Assembly (NCBI GenBank): GCA_012032575.1
Contig: JAAUSP010000116.1
Span: forward strand, 1-16,019
Source: Anaerolineales bacterium
Lineage (GTDB): Bacteria; Chloroflexota; Anaerolineae; 4572-78; J111
DNA: 16,019 bases
Direction: 5' to 3'
Part shown: positions 6,703 to 14,191 of the stretch, piece after piece
Layout: each line of letters opens with the position of its first letter
Numbering within the stretch: position 1 is the first letter of the stretch
Position numbers and translations under genes: made by a program
Notes under the pieces: model-generated
The model's database searches: none
Told to the model about the DNA's origin: nothing
The model's input: the letters and a program-made list of their open reading frames with translations, nothing else

Positions 6703-7263
6703 GTGTTAAATGCGCAGGCTTCTTATGCTTCACCCAAGTTGGAGGCTCGCCAGCACCTGCATAAGGGCGGCTGGGGAGTCTACGCCCGCGAAGGAGTGCG
6801 GGCCGGCGAATTACTGCTCGTTTGGAGTGGCGAAGTGGTAACGGGCGACCAACTGCCTCGATTGAGGGAGGCCGGTTATCCCTACAGCGTCCAGGTTGAG
6901 GAAAATATTTACCTGGTGACCATGCGCCCACCCGAAACGGCTGACTTGGTGAATCACTGTTGTGACCCAAACGCCGGCGTGAGCGGCCAGATGGCCCTGG
7001 TGGCCCTGCGTGACATCGCTCCCGGCGAAGAAGTCTGTTTTGACTACGCCATGACCGACGGTAGTCCCTATGATGAGTTTCCGTGCGCGTGTGGTACGCC
7101 CCACTGCCGCGGCCGCCTGACCGGCAATGACTGGATGCGGCCCGATTTGTGGAAGCGTTACGGCAACCACTTTTCACCCTATTTGCTGCGGCGGATTGAG
7201 CTGCTCAAAAAGGCTACTCGCCGCCAGGTGGCGCGAGCCGCTTCGTTTGTCCAGCCAAGCTGA
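6703..7263 (+). CDS. SET-domain protein (putative lysine methyltransferase)
   Basis: SET enzymes transfer methyl groups from S-adenosylmethionine to protein lysines. The full fold can be followed in 186 residues: the SAM-binding GGWGVYARE (22-30), ELLLVWSGEVV (36-46), the knot-forming DLVNHCCDPNAG (81-92), GEEVCFDYA (108-116) with the catalytic-type tyrosine, and a post-SET CACGTPHC (128-135) with three cysteines that could join a zinc site. There is no other domain, so it is a compact stand-alone bacterial SET protein. Its substrate cannot be inferred. It is a single-gene unit with its own promoter and terminator. The start is uncertain: GTG at 6703, or ATA at 6694 if the strong ribosome binding site is decisive. 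Confidence 0.85.
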   Translation: MLNAQASYASPKLEARQHLHKGGWGVYAREGVRAGELLLVWSGEVVTGDQLPRLREAGYPYSVQVEENIYLVTMRPPETADLVNHCCDPNAGVSGQMALVALRDIAPGEEVCFDYAMTDGSPYDEFPCACGTPHCRGRLTGNDWMRPDLWKRYGNHFSPYLLRRIELLKKATRRQVARAASFVQPS

Positions 7264-7273
7264 GGTAGAGATT

Positions 7274-7309
7274 AAAAAGGCCGGTGAAGTTTCTGTCACC
7301 GGCCTTTTT
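7274..7309 (+). terminator. Rho-independent terminator after the SET gene
   Basis: The 14-base arms AAAAAGGCCGGTGA (7274-7287) and TCACCGGCCTTTTT (7296-7309) are exact complements with an 8-base loop, ending in a run of six T. The A run on the other side means it could also stop transcripts from the minus strand. Confidence 0.9.
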
Positions 7310-7330
7310 TGTCCAAGTCAAGTAAAATCT

Positions 7331-7398
7331 GCCACGAATTTCACGAATTATCACCAATTTTTTAATATTGATTCGTGAAAATTCGGGTCATTCGTGGC
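7331..7398. repeat. nested inverted repeat built from ACGAATT
   Basis: The outer arms GCCACGAAT (7331-7339) and ATTCGTGGC (7390-7398) enclose the inner arms TTTCACGAAT (7339-7348) and ATTCGTGAAA (7371-7380). All are exact complements sharing the word CACGAAT. The element lies between the SET terminator and the 3' end of the asparaginase-like gene and has no coding frame. Confidence 0.8.
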
Positions 7399-7437
7399 TA
7401 AAATAGCCAACAACAATTTCCCAGGGGGCAATCCAAC

Positions 7438-7920
7438 TCAAAGCTCCTCGAAACGCCGGGTTTCATAATTTTTCCTCACCCGGTCAGCCGGGTAAACCCG
7501 GCCGTTCATGGCGATATACACCCCTGGCGCTTGCGTTTGCGCGGCGGCAATGGCACAGCCGACATTAAACGTAGCATCGGTGTAACGGGAGCGGGCCGGC
7601 TCCATAGCCCCGGTAAAAACAATGGTCTTGTTGGGCAGGCCCAGCAGATATTTGGCCGTATCCACCATTGTATCGGTGCCGTGGGTGATGACAATCCGCT
7701 CGCAGGGTTCGGCTTCGAGGGTTTGGCGGATGATCTGCCGGTCGGCTTCGGTCATTTCCAGGCTGTCTTTTTTGAGGATGGAAACGACTTCATAGTCAAA
7801 AGCCACGTTGGCCTCTTTCAAAATCTCCGTTACCTGCGGCGCGCCCACCTGATACTCGCTGCGGGCGTCGAAATAAACCTTGTCAATGGTGCCGCCGGTC
7901 GTGAAAAACTTGATCTTCAT
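7438..7920 (-). CDS. asparaginase-family protein, N-terminal domain only
   Basis: Bacterial L-asparaginases hydrolyse asparagine to aspartate and ammonia and are about 330 residues in two domains. This protein has 160 residues and only the N-terminal domain. It carries the first catalytic threonine motif FFTTGGTID near the start and the second, ITHGTDTMVDTAKYL, at about 79-93, followed by KTIVFTGAMEP. The usual C-terminal domain is absent. The end (ETRRFEEL, then a stop) looks natural, and short asparaginase-domain proteins of this size form a known group. I start it at the ATG at 7920 with GGGGGAG five bases upstream. The ATG shares one base with the previous gene's stop (TGATG), so the two are translationally coupled. 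Activity and substrate are uncertain. Confidence 0.8.
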   Translation of the reverse strand: MKIKFFTTGGTIDKVYFDARSEYQVGAPQVTEILKEANVAFDYEVVSILKKDSLEMTEADRQIIRQTLEAEPCERIVITHGTDTMVDTAKYLLGLPNKTIVFTGAMEPARSRYTDATFNVGCAIAAAQTQAPGVYIAMNGRVYPADRVRKNYETRRFEEL

Positions 7921-8363
7921 CAAAACTCCCCCTGATCGGATGCCCCCTTGAGGTGAGGACGGAGCAGTTCCATAATTCGGCCTGCCTGCGGGGTGGAAAA
8001 ACGCACTTCAACCTGGCCGGAGCGGTCCGTATGGAAACGAGCGGCATCGTAGGCCGCCAGCAGGCAGTCCGGTTTTTCCAGGCTAAACTTGACCGCCGCC
8101 AGCAGCGGGTGGTCAAAGGTGATATCCAGCAGCCGTTCCCGCCCCCAACAGGCCATCACCCGTTTCGAAGTCAGCACCAGCGCGCCGACAAAGGCTCGTT
8201 TCCGCCAGGCGGAGTAGCGGCCCGGTGCGCGATAATTGTGATAGGTGATCGTACCCCACAGTCCTTCTTCAAGGAAGTGGATACCTTCCGCTTCCAGCGT
8301 CGGCCGCACGTCGGCGGGGAGTTTGCCCCGGCCGAGAAAGGGGCGTAAAAGGGTTTTTAGCAT
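7920..8363 (-). CDS. hypothetical protein, possibly PH-like fold
   Basis: I do not recognise this 147-residue protein. The middle, GALVLTSKRVMACWG followed by LLDITFDHPLLAAVKFSL, has the alternating strand pattern and 'LTSKRV' phrase typical of bacterial PH-like or GRAM-like domains. A final helix, PQAGRIMELLRPHL, fits that fold's C-terminal helix. This is a fold guess only. It has no signal peptide and no membrane segment. It overlaps the DUF2442 gene upstream by seven bases and shares TGATG with the asparaginase-like gene downstream. The three genes are thus probably made together, but no shared pathway is evident. Confidence 0.65.
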   Translation of the reverse strand: MLKTLLRPFLGRGKLPADVRPTLEAEGIHFLEEGLWGTITYHNYRAPGRYSAWRKRAFVGALVLTSKRVMACWGRERLLDITFDHPLLAAVKFSLEKPDCLLAAYDAARFHTDRSGQVEVRFSTPQAGRIMELLRPHLKGASDQGEF

Positions 8364-8695
8364 GCTGGTTTGTTGCGGGTGGTCACTAAATCAGGCGTAA
8401 CAGGGGTATCGGGCCATGCGCGGACCATCTCAATCATGGCTTCCCCCACCTCGTCCCAATCGTGAAGGGTAGCCGGGTCAAAGTCCGCATCATTCGGCCA
8501 AACCAGGGTGCCCCCTTCCGAGTCAAGCCGAACCTGATTAAAAAAGTCGAGGTCACGCAGCGGGCCGTACAGTTCGCCGCGCAGCATCGGCCAGAAGTTG
8601 ATTGTCTTCACGCTCCTGTCGTCAAAGTTTAGACGTAAGGTGTAAGGGGCGGTTATCTCAAAATTTGTTATGGTGTAAATTTTATGGAACGTCAT
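8357..8695 (-). CDS. DUF2442 domain protein
   Basis: This 112-residue protein has the DUF2442 pattern: a beta strand FEITAPYTLRLNFDDRSVKTINF (about 12-34), then GPLRDLDFFNQVRLD, and the signature GGTLVWPNDADFDPATLHD (about 61-79). DUF2442 proteins are small, often sit beside DUF4160 proteins and occur in toxin-antitoxin-like or mobile contexts. No DUF4160 partner is present here. The ATG follows directly on the stop of the restriction-enzyme remnant (TAGATG). A promoter inside that remnant (8795-8824) could drive it. Its function is unknown. Confidence 0.8.
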   Translation of the reverse strand: MTFHKIYTITNFEITAPYTLRLNFDDRSVKTINFWPMLRGELYGPLRDLDFFNQVRLDSEGGTLVWPNDADFDPATLHDWDEVGEAMIEMVRAWPDTPVTPDLVTTRNKPAC

Positions 8696-8847
8696 CTATT
8701 TAAGGCCAAGCTCCAACTCTTCAAACATAGCTACCAATTTCTGCCCATCAACCAGTTCAATTGGCGGAACACCCTCGCGTAATGCCTTTTTTTCAGTATA
8801 CCACACCTGCGACCGCAAAATCAATCCAATTTCGGTTTTCCGCCGAA
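8696..8847 (-). pseudogene. 3' remnant of an Mrr-type restriction endonuclease
   Basis: The minus-strand frame ending in TAG at 8696-8698 reads VWYTEKKALREGVPPIEL followed by VDGQKLVAMFEELELGLK. This resembles the very end of Mrr-like restriction endonucleases, where A-x-R-(D/E)G-(A/V)PPI-(D/E)-L-(I/V)DG-x-x-L closes the catalytic domain. The catalytic core upstream is missing: the frame passes only into the clpC terminator hairpin and clpC. No start or ribosome binding site is visible. A promoter for the next gene appears to have formed inside it. I read it as the surviving tail of a lost or displaced restriction gene. The family call is from memory of the motif. Confidence 0.55.
8795..8824 (-). 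promoter_or_regulatory. candidate promoter for the DUF2442 - unknown - asparaginase operon
   Basis: On the minus strand the -35 TTGATT (8819-8824) is 18 bases from TATACT (8795-8800), which has a TG extension (TGGTATACT). It shares a 12-base word with the promoter of the STAND gene at 2244-2252. The transcript start would be near 8788. Confidence 0.4.
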
Positions 8848-8849
8848 AT

Positions 8850-8886
8850 AAAAAGACCTCAAAGGTCTCAAAGACCTTTGAGGTCT
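8850..8886 (-). terminator. Rho-independent terminator after clpC
   Basis: The exact 15-base arms AGACCTCAAAGGTCT (8854-8868) and AGACCTTTGAGGTCT (8872-8886) have a 3-base loop. On the minus strand a T run (8850-8854) follows directly. The stem starts 14 bases after the clpC stop. Each arm itself contains AGACCT and AGGTCT, so this terminator is built like the window's other word repeats. Confidence 0.85.
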
Positions 8887-8900
8887 GGTCACAGTGGAGA

Positions 8901-11393
8901 CTACTCGCTCTCGCTCATCTCGACATTCGACGGTACCTCAACCATCAACTCATCCCGGCGGACAAAGACCAGGCCATCAACCTCGTTGTAGTCCACCACG
9001 ATGGTATCGCCGGCTTTGAAGTCACCGCGCAGCATCCTGACCGAGAGGGGCGATTCGACCTGCTTTTGCAGGGTGCGGCGCAGCGGCCGCGCCCCAAAGG
9101 CGGGGTCGAAACCCTGTTCGGCCAGCCAGGTGCGGGCTGCGCCGGTCAACTCGATGTTAACCTGGTGCTCGCCTAGACGCCGGCCGATTTCCTGCATCTG
9201 CAAATCCACAATCTGGACCACCTGCTCCTGGGTCAGGGTGTGGAAGATGATGATTTCGTCAATCCGGTTCAGGAACTCAGGCCGGAAATGGCGGCGCAGT
9301 GCGTCCTCAATTTCACCCTTCTGCCGCGTATCCTCAAAGGTGCCCCGGTCGCCGCGCTGGCGGAAACCGAGAGTGCCGCCTTTGGGGCCAAAAGCCGTGC
9401 CGAGGTTGCTGGTCATAATGATGACCGTGTTGCTAAAATCAACCATGTGTCCCTGGCCGTCGGTCAGGCGACCATCTTCCAAAATCTGGAGCAGCGCGTT
9501 CCACACATCCGGGTGGGCCTTTTCGATTTCGTCGAAGAGCACCACCTGATAGGGGCGGCGGCGGACGGCTTCGGTCAGTTGACCGCCTTCATCGTAGCCC
9601 ACGTAGCCGGGCGGCGCGCCGAAGAGGCGGCTGGTAGTGTGACCTTCGCGGTATTCGCTCATGTCAATCCGCAGCAGCGCGTCCTCGTCGTCAAACAGGA
9701 ACCAGGCCAGCGTTTTGGCCAGCTCGGTTTTGCCCACGCCGGAACTGCCCAGGAACAGGAAGCTGCCGGTAGGCCGGCGCGGGTCTTTGAGACCGGAGCG
9801 CGAGCGGCGAATGGCGTCGCTGATGGCGTTGATGGCCTCTTCCTGACCAATAATTCGCTGGTGCAGCGCGCCTTCCATGTGCAGTAACTTTTCGGCTTCG
9901 GTCTGGAGCATGTCATGCACCGGGATGCCGGTCCAATTGGCCACTACCTGAGCAATGTCGCTCACTTCGACCACCTCATCCAGGTTTTTCTCCTGCCGCC
10001 AGGTATCGCGTTCAGCCTGGAACTCCTCTTCCATGCGCAGCCGCTCGGCTTTGATGCGGGCGGCGTGCTCCCAATCCTGGCGCTGCCCGGCTTCGGTTTC
10101 GTCGGTTTGCAGCTTGGTCACCCGTTTCTTTTTCTCTTTAAGCGCTTCAGGCATCGAATAGATGGCGACGCGCAGCTTGCTGGCGGCCTCGTCAATCAGG
10201 TCAATCGCCTTGTCCGGCAGATGGCGGTCGGTCACATAACGGTGCGACAGTCGCGCCGCCGAAGTAATAGCATCGTCGGTGTAGGTGACATTGTGATGGG
10301 CTTCGTAGCGGTGCTTCAGCCCGCGCAGCATCTCGATGGCTTCTTCCACCGTTGGCTCTTCAACATAAATCGGGGCAAAGCGACGCTCCAGGGCCGGGTC
10401 TTTTTCGATATATTTGCGGAATTCGTCCAACGTGGTCGCGCCGATGCAGCGCAGTTCGCCGCGCGCCAGGGCCGGTTTCATCATGTTGCTGGCATCCACC
10501 GCGCCCTGGGCCGCGCCCGCGCCAACCACCGTGTGCAGTTCGTCAATAAACAGGATGATTTCACCCTGCGCCCGCTGGATTTCCTCCAGCGCATTTTTGA
10601 GCCGTTCTTCAAACTCGCCCCGGAAGCGGGAGCCGGCAATCATCGCCCCCAAATCCAGGCTGACCACCCGCCGGTTCATGAGCAGTTCGGGCACGTCGTC
10701 GCTGGCAATCTTTTGAGCCAATCCTTCGACGATGGCGGTTTTGCCCACCCCGGCCTCGCCGATAAGCACCGGGTTGTTTTTGGTGCGCCGGCACAATACC
10801 TGGATCAGGCGCAAAATTTCGTCATCGCGGCCAATCACCGGGTCAAGCTTGCCCTCGACGGCCATCTGGGTCAGGTCGCGGCTGTATTTTTCCAGGGTGC
10901 GGTAGCGCGTTTCGGCCTGGGGGCTGGTCACTTTTTGGCCGCCCCGGACCACCTCGATGGTGTCAACCACTTTGGCTTTGGTCACGCCGACTTCCTGTAA
11001 AATGCGGGCGCTGGGCGTGCCGCGCTCGCTGCAAACGGCCAAAAACAGGTGCTCGGTCGAAATGTATTCGTCCTGCATATTTTTGGCTTCTTCCTGGGCA
11101 TTGTCCAGCACCCGTTTTAAGCGGGGTGTAATGTAAACCTGACCGACCGCCATATTGACCATCCCGCCCACTTTGGGCGCGGCGGATAGCACCTGGTCGA
11201 GCCGGGCCATGACCATTTCGGACTCAATGCCCATTTTCTCCAATATTTCGGGGATCAGCCCATTCGGCTGCTCTAGCAAGGCCAGTAATAGATGCTCGGT
11301 GTCGGCCTGGGAATGCTGATACCGCTGCAAAATTTCGTAGGCCCGCATGGCGGCGTCCTGGGCGCGTTCAGTAAACTTGTCAAAACGCATCAT
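8901..11393 (-). CDS. clpC: ClpC-type AAA+ protein unfoldase
   Basis: ClpC is a hexameric ATP-driven unfoldase that feeds proteins to ClpP for degradation. All parts are present in 830 residues, normal for ClpC. Two Clp-N repeats (about 1-145) come first. AAA-1 has Walker A GEAGVGKT (212-219) and Walker B LFIDELH (281-287). A short middle domain (about 415-470) follows; its length points to ClpC, not ClpB. AAA-2 has Walker A GSSGVGKT (549-556), Walker [12 protein letters not shown] (617-627) and arginine finger FLNR (707-710). The loop TLGF (674-677) fits the hydrophobic-G-F/L tripeptide that docks into ClpP. The first ATG at 11393 has GAGG 12 bases upstream. No ctsR or mcsAB genes and no clpP are adjacent. 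Confidence 0.95.
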   Translation of the reverse strand: MMRFDKFTERAQDAAMRAYEILQRYQHSQADTEHLLLALLEQPNGLIPEILEKMGIESEMVMARLDQVLSAAPKVGGMVNMAVGQVYITPRLKRVLDNAQEEAKNMQDEYISTEHLFLAVCSERGTPSARILQEVGVTKAKVVDTIEVVRGGQKVTSPQAETRYRTLEKYSRDLTQMAVEGKLDPVIGRDDEILRLIQVLCRRTKNNPVLIGEAGVGKTAIVEGLAQKIASDDVPELLMNRRVVSLDLGAMIAGSRFRGEFEERLKNALEEIQRAQGEIILFIDELHTVVGAGAAQGAVDASNMMKPALARGELRCIGATTLDEFRKYIEKDPALERRFAPIYVEEPTVEEAIEMLRGLKHRYEAHHNVTYTDDAITSAARLSHRYVTDRHLPDKAIDLIDEAASKLRVAIYSMPEALKEKKKRVTKLQTDETEAGQRQDWEHAARIKAERLRMEEEFQAERDTWRQEKNLDEVVEVSDIAQVVANWTGIPVHDMLQTEAEKLLHMEGALHQRIIGQEEAINAISDAIRRSRSGLKDPRRPTGSFLFLGSSGVGKTELAKTLAWFLFDDEDALLRIDMSEYREGHTTSRLFGAPPGYVGYDEGGQLTEAVRRRPYQVVLFDEIEKAHPDVWNALLQILEDGRLTDGQGHMVDFSNTVIIMTSNLGTAFGPKGGTLGFRQRGDRGTFEDTRQKGEIEDALRRHFRPEFLNRIDEIIIFHTLTQEQVVQIVDLQMQEIGRRLGEHQVNIELTGAARTWLAEQGFDPAFGARPLRRTLQKQVESPLSVRMLRGDFKAGDTIVVDYNEVDGLVFVRRDELMVEVPSNVEMSESE

Positions 11394-11464
11394 AATTTAG
11401 CTGTACCTCGAATTAAAATACGCTGATTGTCAAAACCTTAGGAGGCACGCAGTTCAGGCTCAAA

Positions 11465-11505
11465 GCGGGTCTGCGACCCGCGCCAGTCGGGGGTCACAGA
11501 CCCCC
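11465..11505. repeat. double hairpin, copy 1
   Basis: Stem GCGGGT (11465-11470) and ACCCGC (11476-11481) enclose the loop CTGCG. A second stem follows directly: GGGGGTC (11489-11495) and GACCCCC (11499-11505) with a 3-base loop. The same two-stem plan recurs 190 bases downstream. Confidence 0.75.
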
Positions 11506-11654
11506 CTCCGAGCAGTCAACTGCGTAAGTTCTAAACCTATTATACCACCCTTGCGCCAGAATACTATTAGATTTTCATTAGAAATTAACGGACAGACCGG
11601 AAGATCGAAGACCGGCTGGCGGAGTCTCAGTAGATCATAATTTGTTCGCTCCAA

Positions 11655-11697
11655 GCCGGTCTGCGACCGGCGTCCGGGGGCAGAGCCGAAGGCCCCC
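11655..11697. repeat. double hairpin, copy 2
   Basis: Stem GCCGGT (11655-11660) and ACCGGC (11666-11671) enclose the same CTGCG loop as copy 1. A second stem GGGGGC (11676-11681) and GCCCCC (11692-11697) follows. The third stem pair is C-G here but G-C in copy 1, a compensatory change that keeps the hairpin. Confidence 0.75.
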
Positions 11698-11783
11698 TGC
11701 GGGCAGACCCCTCTGAGCTTAAATCTGTGATTTGCTGAGTCTGGTCCTCTCCCAGATGTTGCCCAGATTGGACCTTTAGCACG

Positions 11784-11812
11784 TTGACACATTTCGGCTA
11801 CATCAATACAAT
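11784..11812 (+). promoter_or_regulatory. sigma-70 promoter of the response-regulator operon
   Basis: A perfect -35 TTGACA (11784-11789) is 17 bases from the -10 TACAAT (11807-11812). The transcript would start near 11819, about 33 bases before the GTG start of the regulator. Confidence 0.7.
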
Positions 11813-11851
11813 AGAAGGTGGAGAAAAACGGACAAAGGAAGCGAGGGTACT

Positions 11852-12574
11852 GTGGCAGAAAAAATCTTGGTGGTAGACGACGACCCTGGCCTGCTGCAAC
11901 TTATCCAAACCAGTTTGAAGCAGGATCACTACGATGTTATTGTCGCCGCTGGCGGCGAAGATGGTTTGCGCTTGCTGTCTGAAACGAAACCCCATTTGGT
12001 TATTTTGGATATTATGATGCCGCATATGGATGGCTGGGAGTTTTGCAGCCGGGTCCGCAATGTGTCCACTGTGCCAATTATAATGCTGACCGCGCTCGGT
12101 TCGCAAAGTGATATTGTGCGCGGTTTGCGGGCCGGGGCCGACGATTATCTGGTCAAGCCGTTTCAAAAGGATGAGTTGCTGGCCCGCGTTTCGGCGGTGC
12201 TGCGCCGGGCCAATATGCCGCCCCCTTCGGCCAAAGCCCCCATGCGTTTTGGCGACGGTGAATTGATTATTGACCCAACCGATCGGATTGTGAGCCTTAA
12301 CGGTGAGGTTTTGGACCTGACGCCCACCGAGTTTGACTTGTTGCTTTTTATGGCTCATCGGGCCGGGCGCATCCTCAGCACCGAGTTTATTTTTGAAAAT
12401 GTCTGGTCTTATGACTCCGATGCCAACCTGGAAAGCGTCAAATGGTACATGTGGCGGCTGCGCAAAAAAATCGAAAAAAAGCCCAGCAACCCCAAATACA
12501 TTATCACCGAGCGCGGCGTCGGCTATCGCTTTATCCCAAATTACGGTCAAACCCAAAGAGTGCGTGCCAGTTAA
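11852..12574 (+). CDS. OmpR/PhoB-family response regulator
   Basis: This is a two-component transcription factor of 240 residues. The N-terminal receiver (about 4-118) has the acidic pair in VVDDD (7-11), the phospho-accepting Asp53 in LVILDIMMP, the switch Thr80 in IIMLTALG, and Lys102 in YLVKPF. The C-terminal winged-helix DNA-binding domain (about 130-235) has the usual LTPTEFDLLLFMAHRAGRI and the ending YIITERGVGYRFIP. The start is GTG at 11852 with a GAGGG-like site just upstream. No histidine kinase gene is adjacent, so its partner is elsewhere. The stop is immediately followed by the ATG of the next gene (TAAATG), so the two proteins are surely co-expressed. Target genes are unknown. 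Confidence 0.93.
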   Translation: MAEKILVVDDDPGLLQLIQTSLKQDHYDVIVAAGGEDGLRLLSETKPHLVILDIMMPHMDGWEFCSRVRNVSTVPIIMLTALGSQSDIVRGLRAGADDYLVKPFQKDELLARVSAVLRRANMPPPSAKAPMRFGDGELIIDPTDRIVSLNGEVLDLTPTEFDLLLFMAHRAGRILSTEFIFENVWSYDSDANLESVKWYMWRLRKKIEKKPSNPKYIITERGVGYRFIPNYGQTQRVRAS

Positions 12575-13342
12575 ATGCGTGAAACAATAATCTTAATTGT
12601 TGATGATTTGATGTTCTTGCCCCGACTGGAGGATGGCCTGCACCAACTGGGGTACCAACCTGTCGTGGCAACCAATGAATCCGATCTGTCGCGGGCCTTA
12701 TTTACCGCGCCGGTGCTGGTGATTGTGGATTTGTTTAGCCAGAGTTTTCAGTGGGAACGGCTGGTCCGCTTTGTAAAGGGACCGGGCAAAAAGGCGGTGC
12801 ATGTGCCCACCCTGGGATTCGGCCCACACGTGGACCTTGACCTGCGCGAGCAGGCGCTGGCGGCCGGCTGCAATGCTGTAGTTGGCCGGGGCGCGATTGC
12901 CAGCCAGTTAGCCCATCTGGTTGAAAAATACAAATGGGTGATTGATACCGATCGCTGCCGGGAAATGCCGCCCCCCTTGCTGCTGGAAGGGTTAAAGCTG
13001 TTCAACCAGGGCGACTACTTTGAATGTCACGAAGTCATTGAAGATGCCTGGAATGAAGAAACAGACCCGGTGCGGGTGATGTACCAGGGTATTCTGCAAA
13101 TCAGTGTGGCCTGTTATCACGTGCAAAAGAAAAATTGGCGTGGGGCCATGAAAGTGCTGGAACGAGGCATACCCAAAATCGGGCGTTTCAGCCCCGGCTG
13201 TATGGGTATTGACATTGCCCACCTCCTCAGCGCCGCCGAAGCGATCCGGCAGGAATTACTCCGCCTGGGGCCAGAGTGGCATGGCGAGTTTGACCCTCGG
13301 CTTTTCCCCGTTATCCAACTGCCCAATTTAGAAGGCAATTGA
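12575..13342 (+). CDS. degenerate receiver fused to DUF309 domain
   Basis: The N-terminal half (about 1-118) looks like a receiver domain: ILIVDD (6-11), a central LVIVDLF with Asp52, and PTLGFGPH in the position of the switch strand. The conserved lysine strand has become AVVGRGAI, so phosphorylation chemistry is doubtful. The C-terminal half (about 133-225) is a DUF309 helical domain with its signature LFNQGDYFECHEVIEDAWN (142-160), including the conserved His152-Glu153, and YQGILQISVACYHV (170-183). DUF309 function is unknown; the conserved HE pair suggests a metal or active site, but this is not established. The gene begins on the base after the upstream response regulator's stop. It could be an output or partner of that signalling system. 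Confidence 0.82.
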   Translation: MRETIILIVDDLMFLPRLEDGLHQLGYQPVVATNESDLSRALFTAPVLVIVDLFSQSFQWERLVRFVKGPGKKAVHVPTLGFGPHVDLDLREQALAAGCNAVVGRGAIASQLAHLVEKYKWVIDTDRCREMPPPLLLEGLKLFNQGDYFECHEVIEDAWNEETDPVRVMYQGILQISVACYHVQKKNWRGAMKVLERGIPKIGRFSPGCMGIDIAHLLSAAEAIRQELLRLGPEWHGEFDPRLFPVIQLPNLEGN

Positions 13343-13367
13343 CCTTTCACCGGCTCAATAGTATAAT
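13339..13367 (+). promoter_or_regulatory. sigma-70 promoter of the mannosyltransferase gene
   Basis: The -35 TTGACC (13339-13344), overlapping the stop of the DUF309 gene, is 17 bases from a perfect -10 TATAAT (13362-13367). The start would be near 13374, giving a leader of about 54 bases. The glycosylation pair is thus separately transcribed from the signalling genes. Confidence 0.68.
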
Positions 13368-13427
13368 CGTTTTACCAGACCTGCTTTCAATTCGACCTGA
13401 GCTACCACCCCCCGGAAAAGACTTCTT

Positions 13428-14186
13428 ATGACAACCTTTGTGGTTATTCCAACTTATAATGAAGCCGACAACCTGCCGGCCATTACCGCCGAATTACTCG
13501 CTTTGGATCTTCCCGATTTGCAACTGCTGGTTGTTGATGACGACTCGCCCGACGGCACCGGCCAAATTGCCGATGAACTGGCCCAGGAACGCTATCCGGG
13601 CCGAGTCCACGTTATCCACCGAAAGGGAAAGTTGGGCCTGGGCACAGCTTATATTACCGGCTTCACCAGAGCCATGGAACTCGGCGCGGATTACGTGATC
13701 CAGATGGATGCCGATTTCTCCCACTCGCCTTCCTATATTTACCAGATGCTTGAGAAAGTCAAGGATTATGATGTCGTGGTTGGCTCGCGCTATGTCGGCG
13801 GGGGTGAGCTGGACAAGCGCTGGGGCTGGTGGCGCTGGCTGTTAAGCTGGTGGGCTAATGTGGTCTGGGCACGGGTCATTTTAGGCGTCCGTACCAAAGA
13901 TGCTACCGCCGGCTTCAAATGCTGGCGGCGCAGTGCCCTCCAGCGGATTGGCCTGGAGCGGATTACCTCCAACGGCTATGTCTTTCAGGTCGAGATGGCC
14001 TACGTTTCCGAAAAACTGAACTTCCGTATCCTGGAAATTCCCATTTATTTTGAAGACCGGCGCATCGGCCAGAGTAAAATGACCGTGCCGGTCAAAATCG
14101 AGGCGGCCCTGCGTGTTTTTGAAATCCGTTGGCGGCACCACAATGTTCAACCCATGACCAGCCCCAGGTCCGCTAAAACGTCTTAG
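13428..14186 (+). CDS. polyprenyl-phosphate mannosyltransferase (DPM1-like, GT2)
   Basis: DPM1-type enzymes transfer mannose (or another hexose) from a nucleotide sugar to a polyprenyl phosphate on the inner membrane face. The product feeds membrane glycosyltransferases that act outside. The 252-residue protein shows the family signatures: [13 protein letters not shown] (5-17), [11 protein letters not shown] (35-45), [10 protein letters not shown] (70-79), the metal-binding MDADFSHSP (93-101), [10 protein letters not shown] (117-126) and [11 protein letters not shown] (158-168). There is no C-terminal membrane domain, so it is the short soluble form. The stop is five bases before the YfhO-like gene, fitting a donor-maker plus user arrangement. 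Sugar specificity is inferred from the family only. Confidence 0.88.
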   Translation: MTTFVVIPTYNEADNLPAITAELLALDLPDLQLLVVDDDSPDGTGQIADELAQERYPGRVHVIHRKGKLGLGTAYITGFTRAMELGADYVIQMDADFSHSPSYIYQMLEKVKDYDVVVGSRYVGGGELDKRWGWWRWLLSWWANVVWARVILGVRTKDATAGFKCWRRSALQRIGLERITSNGYVFQVEMAYVSEKLNFRILEIPIYFEDRRIGQSKMTVPVKIEAALRVFEIRWRHHNVQPMTSPRSAKTS

Positions 14187-14191
14187 GAGTA

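Larger units (their letters stand above)
11394..11783. other. intergenic region upstream of clpC and the response regulator
   Basis: The gap between these divergent genes has no gene I can support. It contains two related double hairpins (11465-11505 and 11655-11697) and a further AGACCGGCT (11609-11617) complementary to AGCCGGTCT (11654-11662). I found no CIRCE (HrcA) site or clear CtsR operator. A TTGACA read on the minus strand at 11428-11433 has no fitting -10, so the clpC promoter is not identified. Confidence 0.5.

Noticed and set aside
9915..11000. 361-residue open frame on the plus strand opposite clpC
   Set aside because: It lies fully inside the well-supported clpC gene, and its histidine/glutamine-rich translation has no recognisable domain.
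11394..11440. clpC promoter with TTGACA (minus strand, 11428-11433), and CIRCE or CtsR control
   Set aside because: No -10 is present at 16-18 bases from the TTGACA, and no TTAGCACTC-type inverted repeat or CtsR-like heptad repeat is visible.
11798..12556. Long open frame (252 residues) on the minus strand opposite the response regulator
   Set aside because: It is antisense to a clear OmpR-type regulator, shows no family motif, and its composition follows from the codon bias of the real gene.
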